A DNA stretch of 64,000 nucleotides from Spirochaetaceae bacterium (GCA_017936665.1 JAGBFB010000010.1:1-64000); one strand, 5' to 3'; counted from the first letter of the stretch, positions 26,867 to 35,949 are shown. Made by a program: numbers and translations. The notes: generated from the sequence alone by a model not told the origin.

Positions 26867-28918
26867 ATGAAAACTATTATTTCAAAGTTTATGTGTTTGC
26901 TCATTTGTTCATTGTTTTTAGTTTGTTTTGTAGTGGCTCAAGCAAGTTCTCCAACTCCAGCCGACAGAGGAATGGCGTCAGAAGAATTTAGAAGGGGTGT
27001 GCAATCTTATTATCGTGGTTCATACAACGATGCAATTTTGCAATTTGAAAAAGCCCTATCATATATCCCTGATGAACCTTTAATAATAGATTGGCTTGCA
27101 AAATCCTATTATAAATCAGGAATGGAAAGTACGGCTTTAGATCAGTGGGAATATGTTTCTGAAATTGAGCCAAATAAAATTTTATTACAAAACAAAATGG
27201 AAATTATTTCTCACAGAAGATTAGCAAATGAATTTTTTTCAAAAGAAACTCGTTATGTTAATTCAACTAGTTTTTCTGGAACTGAGGGCGAAAATTTTTA
27301 TTTTAGTCAACCAATTTCTGTTTTACCTCAAAAAAATGGTAGGGTTTGGGTTTTAGCCTACGGTTCAAACGAATTACTAAATATCGATGTAAATGGTTCA
27401 ATCGTAAATAGAATCCGAGGTCCTCTAACTGGTTTTGATAGACCAATGGATATAATTCAGTCAAAAGATGGAAATTTATTAGTAACTGAATATGCAGGAG
27501 ATAGAGTTTCTAAGTTGTCTCATAAAGGTGAATATCTTTCTAGTTTTGGAAAAAAAGGAACAGGTGATGGAGAATTACTTGGACCTCAATATATTGCTCA
27601 AGATTCTAACGGAAATATTTTTGTAACAGATTTTGGAAATGCTAGAGTTGCTGTTTTTGATGAAGATTTTAACTTTTTGTTTAATTTTGGAAAAAAAGAT
27701 AATTCTGGAAAATTTGCTGGTTTTTCAGGTCCTTCTGGAATTGCAATAATTGATGACATTGTTTATGTTGCAGATAATATTACAGGTGCAATCTATTATT
27801 TTGATAATTCAGGAAACTATCTAGATACTTTGGTAAAACCTAGAACTTTGTCCTCTCCTGAAGCACTTCGAATTTATCAGGATAATTTACTTATTGCTGA
27901 CGGAAATAAAATATACTCTATAGATATTACCACAGGTGCCGTTTATGAAACTGCAAGACTTGGTAATGGAACTATGAAGGCTACAAGTGCTGCAATCGAT
28001 GCAAACGCAAATTTAATCGTTGCAGATTACGGTGCAAATGAAATTAATGTAATGTCTAGAATGAATGAACTTGTAGGTGGTTTTTTTGTTGATATTGAAA
28101 AAATTAATGCCGAAAAATTTCCTCACGTAATTGTAGATGTTAGAGTTGAAAATAGATTTAGACAAAATGTAGTAGGTTTAAATGATGTAAACTTTTATGT
28201 TTCAGAAGAAAATAGACCTGTATCTGATTTGCGATTTGAAGGTTCTGTAACTTTAGAACAATCTTCAGATGTAACAATTATCATTGATAGAACTTTAGAC
28301 AGTGCAAAATATTCTTCTGCTATAGAAAATGCTATTAGAGAAATTTCATCATCCATGGGGAAAGATGCAAAACTAACTATTATTAGTTCATCTAATGTTC
28401 CTGTAATTGAATATTCTGGTAATCCAGAAGGATGTAAAAACTTTTCTATAAAAAGGTTAAATTCAAAATTGGTAAATGAAACTTCTCTTGATAATTCTAT
28501 AAGATTGGCAGCAAATAATTTAATTTCTGATTCAACAAAGCGTTCTGTTATTTTTATAACTTCTGGAAAAATTTCGCAAAATGCTTTTTCTAAATATCCT
28601 GTATCAGAAGTTGTATCCTATTTAGGAAATAATGGAATTAGTTTTTCAACAATTTTGTTAAACCAAGGTGCAGTTGACCCTCAAATTGAATATTTAACAT
28701 CTCACTTAAATGGAAAAACTTATTACGTATACCGAAAAGAAGGTTTATCTACTGTTATTGATGATATTGAAAACATTCCAAACGGATTGTATCGACTTTC
28801 ATATACTTCTAGCTTAAATTCTGGTTATGGTAGAGATTACTTACCTGTAGAATTAGAAGTTTATCTACATAACCGATCTGGCAAAGACGAAACAGGATAT
28901 TTTGCTCCGTTAGAATAA
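26867..28918 (+). CDS. Exported TPR / NHL-repeat / VWA-like protein
   Basis: The 683-residue product has a signal peptide (about 1-25, ending VVAQA). TPR repeats follow (about 40-110: FRRGVQSYYRGSYNDAILQF), then an NHL-type six-bladed propeller (about 145-400: PMDIIQSKDGNLLVTEYAGD and FVTDFGNARVAVFDEDFNF). The C-terminal domain (about 430-640) resembles VWA, with DVTIIIDRTLDS where a MIDAS D-x-S-x-S would be; the missing serines make metal binding doubtful. This looks like a periplasmic or surface scaffold. It is the last gene before a repeat-rich gap. Confidence 0.72.
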   Translation: MKTIISKFMCLLICSLFLVCFVVAQASSPTPADRGMASEEFRRGVQSYYRGSYNDAILQFEKALSYIPDEPLIIDWLAKSYYKSGMESTALDQWEYVSEIEPNKILLQNKMEIISHRRLANEFFSKETRYVNSTSFSGTEGENFYFSQPISVLPQKNGRVWVLAYGSNELLNIDVNGSIVNRIRGPLTGFDRPMDIIQSKDGNLLVTEYAGDRVSKLSHKGEYLSSFGKKGTGDGELLGPQYIAQDSNGNIFVTDFGNARVAVFDEDFNFLFNFGKKDNSGKFAGFSGPSGIAIIDDIVYVADNITGAIYYFDNSGNYLDTLVKPRTLSSPEALRIYQDNLLIADGNKIYSIDITTGAVYETARLGNGTMKATSAAIDANANLIVADYGANEINVMSRMNELVGGFFVDIEKINAEKFPHVIVDVRVENRFRQNVVGLNDVNFYVSEENRPVSDLRFEGSVTLEQSSDVTIIIDRTLDSAKYSSAIENAIREISSSMGKDAKLTIISSSNVPVIEYSGNPEGCKNFSIKRLNSKLVNETSLDNSIRLAANNLISDSTKRSVIFITSGKISQNAFSKYPVSEVVSYLGNNGISFSTILLNQGAVDPQIEYLTSHLNGKTYYVYRKEGLSTVIDDIENIPNGLYRLSYTSSLNSGYGRDYLPVELEVYLHNRSGKDETGYFAPLE

Positions 28919-28925
28919 AATATCT

Positions 28926-29165
28926 CTACAGAATTTTGCAAAGTAATATTAGACCAGAAAGGACTTTAAGAATTTTGTAATTAGCAAATATAGCCCAAAA
29001 CGGCTCTCGACTGAAATCTCCCCACGACCTGCGGTGCTGCACTGCGTTTGCAATGCAGGTGTGTGTCAATTTCAGTCTACGCCTTTTTGTACTGTTTTGG
29101 TTATTTACGAGATTTTCAAAGTCCTTTCTGCACTCGTTGTGCTTTGCAAACTTTTTTCGTTCGAA
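28926..29165. repeat. Palindromic intergenic repeat family B, copy 1
   Basis: About 240 bases form a long imperfect palindrome. The left arm (TTGCAAAGTAATATTAGACC, then AGAAAGGACTTTAAGAATTT) is matched by the complement of the right arm (AAAGTCCTTTCTGCACTCGT, then TGTGCTTTGCAAAC). An inner stem GACTGAAAT pairs with ATTTCAGTC around a GC-rich centre. The first 17 bases, CTACAGAATTTTGCAAA, recur exactly at 57334-57350, where a second copy has the same plan. The rest of 28919-29285 contains no credible gene; the short frames inside are a by-product of the palindrome. Confidence 0.7.
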
Positions 29166-29292
29166 TAAGAAATATTTCTTGTATTTATATTCCACTTTCA
29201 CACTTTGTAATAAAAACTTTCGACCAAAATTTTAATCAGGAAAGTTATTGTTTTTTTGAATCTGCCTGATATATTTATTTAAAATTTCATAC

Positions 29293-29320
29293 TTGACGGG
29301 GGGGGGAACTCTGATACAAT
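29293..29320 (+). promoter_or_regulatory. Poly(G)-spacer promoter of the FGE-fold lipoprotein gene (probable phase switch)
   Basis: A -35 box TTGACG (29293-29298) runs directly into a tract of nine G (29298-29306). The -10 box TACAAT (29315-29320) is preceded by TGA, an extended -10. The spacer is 16 bases and most of the first half is G, so gain or loss of a G changes the spacing. The transcript would start about 27 bases before the ATG at 29354. The block TTTCATACTTGACG plus G tract recurs upstream of the lipoprotein gene at 53693. Confidence 0.75.
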
Positions 29321-29353
29321 AAAATTGGATTTTTGTATACAAGGAAGGTTTTT

Positions 29354-32300
29354 ATGAAATTTAATTTTATGAAGTCAAAAATTTTTGAAGTTTTATCAAT
29401 TTTATTGTTTGTGGAAATTTTATTTTGTATAACAGGTTGTAAAGATTTGTTAATTTCTCAAAATGCAGCAAAAACTTCTATAAACATCAATTTGGATTTG
29501 TCAAAACTCATAAAAACTTCTAGAAATCAAACTTCGCAAGAAGTAACTGAATATCTTTTGAAAATAGAAGCCTATAATGCAGAAAATTATCAAGAGAACG
29601 CAGAAGTGGAAAATCTTCCATTGCTTACTCAAGCAAAAAGTAAGGTTGATGTAAGTGGCCTAGTAAAAGTAACTTTGGAAGTTCCAATTGATTCAAATGT
29701 AATTTTAGTTGCAAAACTTCATAAAATTATTGATGAAAACACAGAATCTGAAAAACCACTTTATAAAGGCAAAAGTGAAATTTTCAAAGTAAAAGAAAGT
29801 GATAACAAAATTCATTTAGTTTTAACAAAAACAAATTCTGATTTAGATATTGATATCAGTTTAAATACTCAAAGTACTTACAAAGTAGAACATTACAAGC
29901 AAAATATCGAAGATGATAATTACACACTTGTGGAATCCGACTCAGAAAACAAAACAGGCACGATTGGAACAAACACAGAAGCCGTTGCAAAATCATACGA
30001 AGGATTTAGCGTAAACCCATTTGAACAAAAACCAATTTTAGCAGACGGCTCAACTACCGTAAAAATTTATTACACAAGAAATGTTTACACCGTAATATTT
30101 AATGCAAACGGTGGAAGTTTAAAAGATGATACAAGTCAAAAAGTAAAATACGGTGAAACACCAGCAGAACCAACACCACCAGAAAAGGAAGGATATAATT
30201 TTGGCTATTGGTACACATCAAAAGATAATGGCGTAACTGAAGATGTTTCCTACAATTTTTCAACTACAGTAACAAATGATGTTACATTGTATGCAATGTG
30301 GATAGCAGGAACTGATATTGTTTATAAGGTAGAACATTATCAGCAAAATATCGAAGACGATGAATATTCTCTTGTTGAAGCTGACACAGAAACAAAAAAA
30401 GGTACAATCGGAACACAAACAGAAGCCACTGCAAAATCATACGAAGGCTTTAGCGTAAATCCATTTGAACAAAAAACAATTTTGTCAAACGGTTCAACTA
30501 CCGTAAAAATTTATTACACAAGAAATGTATACACTGTAACTTTCAATGCAAACGGTGGAATATTAAGCGAAAATAGTTCTCAAATTGTAAAATTTAAAGG
30601 AAAATCCACTGAACCAACAGAGCCTACAAAAGAAGGACATTTATTCCAAGGTTGGTACACAAGTGAAGATTATGGTGCAACGTTTAACGACACCACTTAC
30701 GATTTTGAAAAGGAAATTACTGAAAATATCACTCTGCATGCAAAGTGGTGGAATAGTTCAAGTTTTGTTTATGTAGAAGGTGCAAGTATAAATGGAGCAA
30801 TCACAGCAGAAGGCTACACAGAAAGTGAAATTTTCAAAGAAGGTGGAATTGTTTCTATTCCTAACTTTTACATAAGCGACCACGAAGTAACCCAAGAAGA
30901 ATATAAAGCTATTATGGGAACTTGGCCAGATGAATCAGTTACTGAAGAAACACTGTATGGTGTTGGCGATAATTTCCCAGCTTATTATATAAGTTGGTTT
31001 AATGCATTAGTTTATTGTAACAAACGAAGTATAAAAGAAGATTTAACCCCATGTTATTCAATAAAAGATAGTACAGATCCTAAAACTTGGGGAGATGTTC
31101 CAGATTCTGAAGACCATGAAAATTTTGAGACTTGGTTTAATGCAACTTGTGATTTTCAAGCAGATGGTTACAGACTACCAACGGATGCTGAATGGGAATA
31201 TGCTGCCCGAGGTGGAAATGGACTTACAGGTTTTCAGTACAAATACGCGGGAAGTAACTCAATAGATATGGTTGCATGGTGTAGTGAAAATTCTAGTGAA
31301 ACTAGTCACGAAGTAAAATTAAAACAACCAAACGAATTAGGCTTATACGACATGTCTGGAAATCTTTGGGAATGGTGTTGGGATGATTCTGCTAGTGATA
31401 ATTTAATAAATTACCGAAAAAATCGAGGTGGCAATTGGTATGATGGTACCGATGGATGTATGTTATCTTATAGAAATAACTATTTCTCTTATGAGCGTAT
31501 GAGTAATATCGGTTTCCGTGTAGTTCGTACAGCAACAGAACAATCTCAAGGAGATGTTTATTCTCAAGGAATCTCACTTAATGGCAAAATCTACGATAAA
31601 ACCAGCGAAGTTGTAGTTGTTCCAAAAGGTACTGTAGCAAAAATTGAAATGACAGACGATTCTAGTTGGAATACTTATTATGAAGGTGATGATGCTAGTC
31701 TAAAAGGTGTTTTCTTGAAAGACAGAAAAGTTCAGTTAAGTCCATTTTCAATGAGTCAATTTGAAGTTACACAAGAATTGTATGAAGCAGTTTTTGATTG
31801 GAATCCTAGTAATTTTCAAACCGGTGTTGCAGATAGTGAAGTTCAAGAATTACGCCCTGTTGAATGTATTTCTTGGTATGATGCAGTAAACTTTTGTAAT
31901 GAATTAACTAAACGCACAATGGGTGAAGAACATTGTGTTTATAAAATAGAAAATTCTTCTTATCCTAATGGCTATATAGAATATGCAGATGTATCTATAG
32001 ATTTATCCAAAAAAGGTTACCGTTTACCAACAGAAGCCGAATGGGAATTTGCCGCCCGTGGAGGAGACCCCGCAAAGCCAGAATGGAAATATGCTTACGC
32101 AGGAGTTCAAACAAATATAGCAAAAGATTCTTTTTCGAATTATACAGATAGTACTTCTTTAGAAGAATTCGGATGGTATGGTTGTAATAGTGATAGCAAA
32201 ACTCACGAAGTTGGAAAGAAATATCCAAATACACTCGGTTTGTTTGATATGAATGGTAACGTGTATGAATGGTGTTATGATTGGCATAGTGATGAGATTG

Positions 32301-32476
32301 ATACTACAGTTGTAAATCCTTTGGGTGCAAATTCTGGGGAAAAACGTTCTGCCCGAGGAGGATGTTTAACTAGTAATCATAAATGGGCTTCTGTGGGTTA
32401 TAGATTTACAATGACACCTGGAGTTAATGACGATTCTGGTATCGGTTTCCGTCTAGTTCGCACAATTACAGAATAA
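29354..32476 (+). CDS. Large lipoprotein with two InlB/MucBP-like repeats and two FGE-sulfatase-fold domains
   Basis: The 1040-residue product starts with a signal peptide ending in the lipobox CITGC. Residues about 176-323 and 324-470 are two similar units, each with YKVEHYKQNIEDD/YQQNIEDD, then SYEGFSVNPFEQK, VKIYYTRNVYTV and FNANGG, resembling MucBP/InlB B-repeat adhesion modules. Two formylglycine-generating-enzyme-type domains follow (about 470-735 and 750-1040), each with YRLPT-AEWE-AARGG, then GN-WEWC/YEWC and ending GFR-VRT. Catalytic FGE cysteines are not evident, so a binding role in this C-type-lectin-like fold is likelier. AAGGAAGG precedes the ATG at 29354. Regulation is probably by the poly(G) promoter. 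Confidence 0.85.
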   Translation: MKFNFMKSKIFEVLSILLFVEILFCITGCKDLLISQNAAKTSININLDLSKLIKTSRNQTSQEVTEYLLKIEAYNAENYQENAEVENLPLLTQAKSKVDVSGLVKVTLEVPIDSNVILVAKLHKIIDENTESEKPLYKGKSEIFKVKESDNKIHLVLTKTNSDLDIDISLNTQSTYKVEHYKQNIEDDNYTLVESDSENKTGTIGTNTEAVAKSYEGFSVNPFEQKPILADGSTTVKIYYTRNVYTVIFNANGGSLKDDTSQKVKYGETPAEPTPPEKEGYNFGYWYTSKDNGVTEDVSYNFSTTVTNDVTLYAMWIAGTDIVYKVEHYQQNIEDDEYSLVEADTETKKGTIGTQTEATAKSYEGFSVNPFEQKTILSNGSTTVKIYYTRNVYTVTFNANGGILSENSSQIVKFKGKSTEPTEPTKEGHLFQGWYTSEDYGATFNDTTYDFEKEITENITLHAKWWNSSSFVYVEGASINGAITAEGYTESEIFKEGGIVSIPNFYISDHEVTQEEYKAIMGTWPDESVTEETLYGVGDNFPAYYISWFNALVYCNKRSIKEDLTPCYSIKDSTDPKTWGDVPDSEDHENFETWFNATCDFQADGYRLPTDAEWEYAARGGNGLTGFQYKYAGSNSIDMVAWCSENSSETSHEVKLKQPNELGLYDMSGNLWEWCWDDSASDNLINYRKNRGGNWYDGTDGCMLSYRNNYFSYERMSNIGFRVVRTATEQSQGDVYSQGISLNGKIYDKTSEVVVVPKGTVAKIEMTDDSSWNTYYEGDDASLKGVFLKDRKVQLSPFSMSQFEVTQELYEAVFDWNPSNFQTGVADSEVQELRPVECISWYDAVNFCNELTKRTMGEEHCVYKIENSSYPNGYIEYADVSIDLSKKGYRLPTEAEWEFAARGGDPAKPEWKYAYAGVQTNIAKDSFSNYTDSTSLEEFGWYGCNSDSKTHEVGKKYPNTLGLFDMNGNVYEWCYDWHSDEIDTTVVNPLGANSGEKRSARGGCLTSNHKWASVGYRFTMTPGVNDDSGIGFRLVRTITE
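29879..30766 (+). repeat. Two tandem 444-base coding repeats within the lipoprotein gene
   Basis: The unit starting at 29879 (tacaaagtagaacattaca) recurs 444 bases later at 30323 (tataaggtagaacattatc). The DNA is nearly identical over long stretches, for example around GCAAAATCATACGAAGG and ACTACCGTAAAAATTTATTA. The similarity at synonymous sites implies fairly recent duplication or gene conversion, so copy number may differ between strains. Confidence 0.8.
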
Positions 32477-32483
32477 TTCCTAC

Positions 32484-32514
32484 AGCCCAGTATTTTTTTG
32501 CTGGGCTTTTTTTT
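32484..32514 (+). terminator. Rho-independent terminator of the lipoprotein gene
   Basis: AGCCCAG (32484-32490) pairs with CTGGGCT (32501-32507) across a T-rich loop and is followed by a run of T. It lies eight bases after the stop, so the lipoprotein gene is a single-gene transcript. Confidence 0.88.
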
Positions 32515-32536
32515 CTCGCAACCATCTTAACTTTAC

Positions 32537-32612
32537 TCGAATAAAAAATCTTACAAAACACAATGCGTTCAGAAAGGACTTTAATAATCTAGCAAATAAC
32601 AAAATAGTACAT
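32537..32612. repeat. Decayed half-copy of repeat family B
   Basis: The stretch CGAATAAAAAATCTTACAAA, then CACAATGCGTTCAGAAAGGACTTT and AGCAAATAACAAAATAGTAC, matches the complement of the right arm of the copy at 28926-29165 (for example TTCGAACG and CAGAAAGGACTTT) and also its left arm. The second half of the palindrome is missing. No gene is present in the 211-base gap 32477-32687. Confidence 0.55.
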
Positions 32613-32687
32613 AATGCGTAGCAAAAAAATGACTGTACAAGTTTTGTAAAACAAAATTTTAATTTGCATATTTTTGAAAAAAAAATT

Positions 32688-33869
32688 TTAATCCAATAAT
32701 CTTGCTTTCTTTATTGGAAGTTTTGGATTTTTCTGTTTTAATTTTAGCACTGTTTGCTCAAGAGATTGTTTTTTCTTATCCCCAAAATCAAATAATTCTC
32801 CTTGGGGGTCTTCAATTCCATCTTGAATATTATGGAAACCTACTCCCAAAAGTCTAATTCCTCTGCCTCTTTCATATTTTTTGTAAAAAAGAGATTTTGC
32901 CTTTTCAAATAAGTCTTCAATATAACATATACTTCGTTGAAATGTTTCTTGAATTGTAAGTGTTGTAAAATCTTCATAACGAATTTTTACGCAGATTGTT
33001 TTGCTATTTTTTTCTTCGCTTAACATTCTAAACATACAGTTTGAACATAATTCAAGTAGGGCAGTGTCAATTATGTATTCTTCAGTAATATCTGTAGGAT
33101 ATGTTTGTTCTTCGCTTATGGATTGAGATTTTGGTTTACCAGAAAAAGTGTCGTTGTTTATTCCTCGAACTGTATTGTACAAAAAATTTCCTGTGCTGTT
33201 ACCAAAAAGACTTATCAGTAATTCTTTTGATGCTTCGAAAATTGCCTTTGTTGTGTAAAATCCTGCGGAATTTATTCGTTCACGAGTTTTACTTCCTATT
33301 CCCCAAAGTTTGTCCAACGGAAGATTAAGCATAAAATCTTCTTCCTTTCCGTAGGGAATTACAAAAAGTCCGTTGGGTTTTCTTAAGCCAGAAGCAATTT
33401 TTGCAAGATATTTGCTAGATGCAATTCCCACAGAAACTGTAAGTCCTGTTTTCTCAAAAATTTCGTTCTTTAATTTTTTTGCAGTATCTGTAGGATTTCC
33501 AAAAAGTCGTTCTGTTCCAGTTAAATCTAAAAATGCTTCATCAATTGAAATTTGCATAATTTCAGGAGAATAATTTGAAAAAATACTCATTACTTCTTTT
33601 GATTTTTCTTGATAACGTTTCATTCTTCCACGAAGGTAAATTCCATTGGGGCAAAGTTTTACTGCTTTGAAAATTGGCATTGCAGAGTGAACACCGTATT
33701 TTCTAGCTTCGTAAGAACAGGTTGAAACAACTCCTCGTTTTTCCCCTGGAAGTCCACCAACAATTACAGGTTTTCCTTTTAATTCAGGATTGTCTAATTG
33801 CTCTACAGAAGCAAAAAAAGCGTCTAAATCCACATGAAAAAAACAAGTTTTAGTTATTGCTTTTTCCAT
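32688..33869 (-). CDS. dinB: DNA polymerase IV (Y family)
   Basis: This is a translesion polymerase. Catalytic carboxylates are visible: Asp14 in FFHVDLDAFFASVE and Asp110-Glu111 in ISIDEAFLDLTG. The palm/finger segment EARKYGVHSAMP and the HhH region LPLDKLWGIGSKTRERI are typical. The 393-residue length is normal, and the C-terminus lacks a clear beta-clamp motif in my reading. It is 2 bases downstream of the stop-proximal end of the membrane-protein gene on the same strand, so the two are probably cotranscribed. Confidence 0.96.
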   Translation of the reverse strand: MEKAITKTCFFHVDLDAFFASVEQLDNPELKGKPVIVGGLPGEKRGVVSTCSYEARKYGVHSAMPIFKAVKLCPNGIYLRGRMKRYQEKSKEVMSIFSNYSPEIMQISIDEAFLDLTGTERLFGNPTDTAKKLKNEIFEKTGLTVSVGIASSKYLAKIASGLRKPNGLFVIPYGKEEDFMLNLPLDKLWGIGSKTRERINSAGFYTTKAIFEASKELLISLFGNSTGNFLYNTVRGINNDTFSGKPKSQSISEEQTYPTDITEEYIIDTALLELCSNCMFRMLSEEKNSKTICVKIRYEDFTTLTIQETFQRSICYIEDLFEKAKSLFYKKYERGRGIRLLGVGFHNIQDGIEDPQGELFDFGDKKKQSLEQTVLKLKQKNPKLPIKKARLLD

Positions 33870-33871
33870 AT

Positions 33872-35803
33872 TTATTCTTGTCCTGAAATTATTATTTGTT
33901 TTCTAGTTTTTACAAATTGATTTGAATTTACTTGAATGTAAGCAATAATATCAATTTTAATTGTATATTTTGTTGATGAAGAAAAACTTAATGTTAAATT
34001 CTTTGGTGGATATTCATTTAAATTAAATAAGGCAGTACTTCTTTCTGTCATAATATCATATGGAAAGTTAGCATCATAAATTGGAATTAATGATGGAGAA
34101 TTAATTGAAATATCATATTTTATTACATTATTGTTTGAATTAATATTTAAATTAATTTCCTGTTTTTCAAAAATAATATTCTTTGAATAATTTACATTAA
34201 AAAAATCTGTTTGATTATCTTCTCTTACAGAAATAATATTTTGAGAATTTAAATTTGTTTTTAAAATTATAAATTCTATTAGAAGTGAAGAAATTATCAA
34301 TCCTGTAAAAATAGAAATTAGGATAACTAATTGTTTTATAAGTTTTTTGTAGTTTGAAATTTTATTATTTTTGTATAATTTTTCAGTTACTAAAATTCTT
34401 ATTATCATTAAAATAAATGGCATTAAAAAAAGTGCAAAAAATAAATTATTTATGACTTTTGCATTGTTTATAAATCCTAAAATTTGTTTTAAGGATTCAA
34501 AATCTGTAAAAAGAATCGGAACAAAAATCAAAGTCATTGCTAATAGAGCAATACTTAATAAAGTAGTGTTTTTTACAGCTCTTGAAAGATAAGCGATTAT
34601 ATATCCTCCAAGGAAAAAAAAGAAAAAAGATAAATCGCATAGTGAAAATATAAAAATGTTTACAAATGTTACCAGTGTTAATAAAAATCCATAGATATAT
34701 GTGGTTTGAGGAAACTTAAAGAAGAATCTAATTCTTGCAAAAATTAAGTATAATGAAATTGTGATAATTAATTTAATAATTGAAGACGTTATTGGATAAT
34801 CATTGTATTGTGGAATAATCGACTTTGTTATTATTTGTCCTAAAATTAAGCTTATAAAAAGAATCACCAGTGTTAATGGAATCAAAATTGCCGTTTGTGT
34901 AAATTCTTTTTTTCTGAAGAATGCTGTTCTTCCAAACAGTAAAGAAAAACAAATTAAGAAAAGACCGATTGCAATTGCTAATAAAACAAAGAAAATTAAT
35001 ATTTTTTCGGTAACAAAAAATGGAGTATTAAAAATTATTGTAAAAAAGTATTGTGAATCCCAATTTTCGTTATCAACTGGTGGTTGATTATAGATAAAAT
35101 TTTCTATTCCAGTAAAAATATTTGTTGTTGGTGTAAAATGCATCGTTGGAATATCTTGATTTAGCAAATATGATAAAATTTCATCTGAATTGATAATTCC
35201 AAGCCGATAAAATGCCAAAAGTGAAGAATTTATAACATATTTTGTTTGACTTGTTGTAAAACTATCCATAATTCTTTTTACAAAATTTGGAGGAGTGGAT
35301 TTTCCTTTTGTAGAAAAAGAAATTGTAGATTTTTCGCTTAATTCAGGTTCTATTCCACCTGAAATTACGATTGCAGCGGTATATTCTGTTGTATCTAAAT
35401 TTTCTATATACGTGGCACTTCCTGCTGGTGTGTAAGACAAAACACTTTGAGGAATTGGACTATAATCATCTGCAGAAAGTAAAATATCTACATAATAAGG
35501 TGTTTTTGCATTTTGAATTTTTTTTATGAAATCTACTAATTCTTCTTCTAATAAAATTGCAGTTTTTTGTGGAATAATTACACATAATTTATGCAATGGG
35601 TATTGATTTGTTGTTTGTGAAGTAAATAAAATTGAATATGGAAAGTCTTCAGATAAAGAATCTGATAAAAGTTGTATTTCAGTTTCTATTCCAGATTCCG
35701 ATAATAAAGAAAATAGATTATCTGAGATTGTTTTAGGTTGAGGATACAAGGCATTCCCTAGTAAAATGAATAAAAATATGGATAATGTAATGTATCGTTT
35801 CAT
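33872..35803 (-). CDS. Multi-pass membrane protein of unknown function
   Basis: From the ATG at 35803 the product is about 643 residues. It has a signal-like first segment (ITLSIFLFILLGNALYPQ), an extracytoplasmic domain (about 25-255), then about eight or nine membrane segments (about 260-500) and a final beta-rich domain ending in a charged tail. The N-terminal domain has strand patterns such as LCVIIPQKTAILLEEELVDF and ADDYSPIPQSVLSYTPAGSA. I do not recognise the family. The longer frame from TTG at 35839 is unlikely, because that TTG is part of a promoter-like -35 box. No Shine-Dalgarno sequence precedes the ATG. Confidence 0.6.
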   Translation of the reverse strand: MKRYITLSIFLFILLGNALYPQPKTISDNLFSLLSESGIETEIQLLSDSLSEDFPYSILFTSQTTNQYPLHKLCVIIPQKTAILLEEELVDFIKKIQNAKTPYYVDILLSADDYSPIPQSVLSYTPAGSATYIENLDTTEYTAAIVISGGIEPELSEKSTISFSTKGKSTPPNFVKRIMDSFTTSQTKYVINSSLLAFYRLGIINSDEILSYLLNQDIPTMHFTPTTNIFTGIENFIYNQPPVDNENWDSQYFFTIIFNTPFFVTEKILIFFVLLAIAIGLFLICFSLLFGRTAFFRKKEFTQTAILIPLTLVILFISLILGQIITKSIIPQYNDYPITSSIIKLIITISLYLIFARIRFFFKFPQTTYIYGFLLTLVTFVNIFIFSLCDLSFFFFFLGGYIIAYLSRAVKNTTLLSIALLAMTLIFVPILFTDFESLKQILGFINNAKVINNLFFALFLMPFILMIIRILVTEKLYKNNKISNYKKLIKQLVILISIFTGLIISSLLIEFIILKTNLNSQNIISVREDNQTDFFNVNYSKNIIFEKQEINLNINSNNNVIKYDISINSPSLIPIYDANFPYDIMTERSTALFNLNEYPPKNLTLSFSSSTKYTIKIDIIAYIQVNSNQFVKTRKQIIISGQE

Positions 35804-35809
35804 GTTATT

Positions 35810-35839
35810 AGAATAATCTATTGGAAAAGAAAACGTCAA
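35810..35839 (-). promoter_or_regulatory. Promoter of the membrane protein/dinB operon
   Basis: On the minus strand TTGACG (35839-35834) is followed after 18 bases by TATTCT (35815-35810), or after 17 by TTATTC. The transcription start would fall at or next to the ATG at 35803, suggesting a leaderless or very short leader. Confidence 0.4.
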
Positions 35840-35867
35840 TAGTTTATATAAAGTTTATACAAAGGAT

Positions 35868-35896
35868 TTTACAAAAGTTTTATTTTAGTGTATAAT
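35868..35896 (+). promoter_or_regulatory. Promoter of the HATPase-like gene
   Basis: TTTACA (35868-35873) and a perfect TATAAT (35891-35896) are 17 bases apart, with a start about 45 bases before the ATG at 35950. It is divergent from the minus-strand promoter at 35810-35839. Confidence 0.65.
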
Positions 35897-35949
35897 GAAA
35901 TGATAGATTTGTCATATAAATTAGTTTTACGTAACAGGAGAAGGCTTGA

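Noticed and set aside
28926-29269. Overlapping short frames on both strands in the gap before the large lipoprotein
   Set aside because: They lie in the family B palindrome, which produces open frames on both strands; none has a start signal or a recognisable product.
29354-32476. A complete diversity-generating retroelement
   Set aside because: No reverse transcriptase, accessory gene or template repeat is found in the window; only the target-like fold is present.
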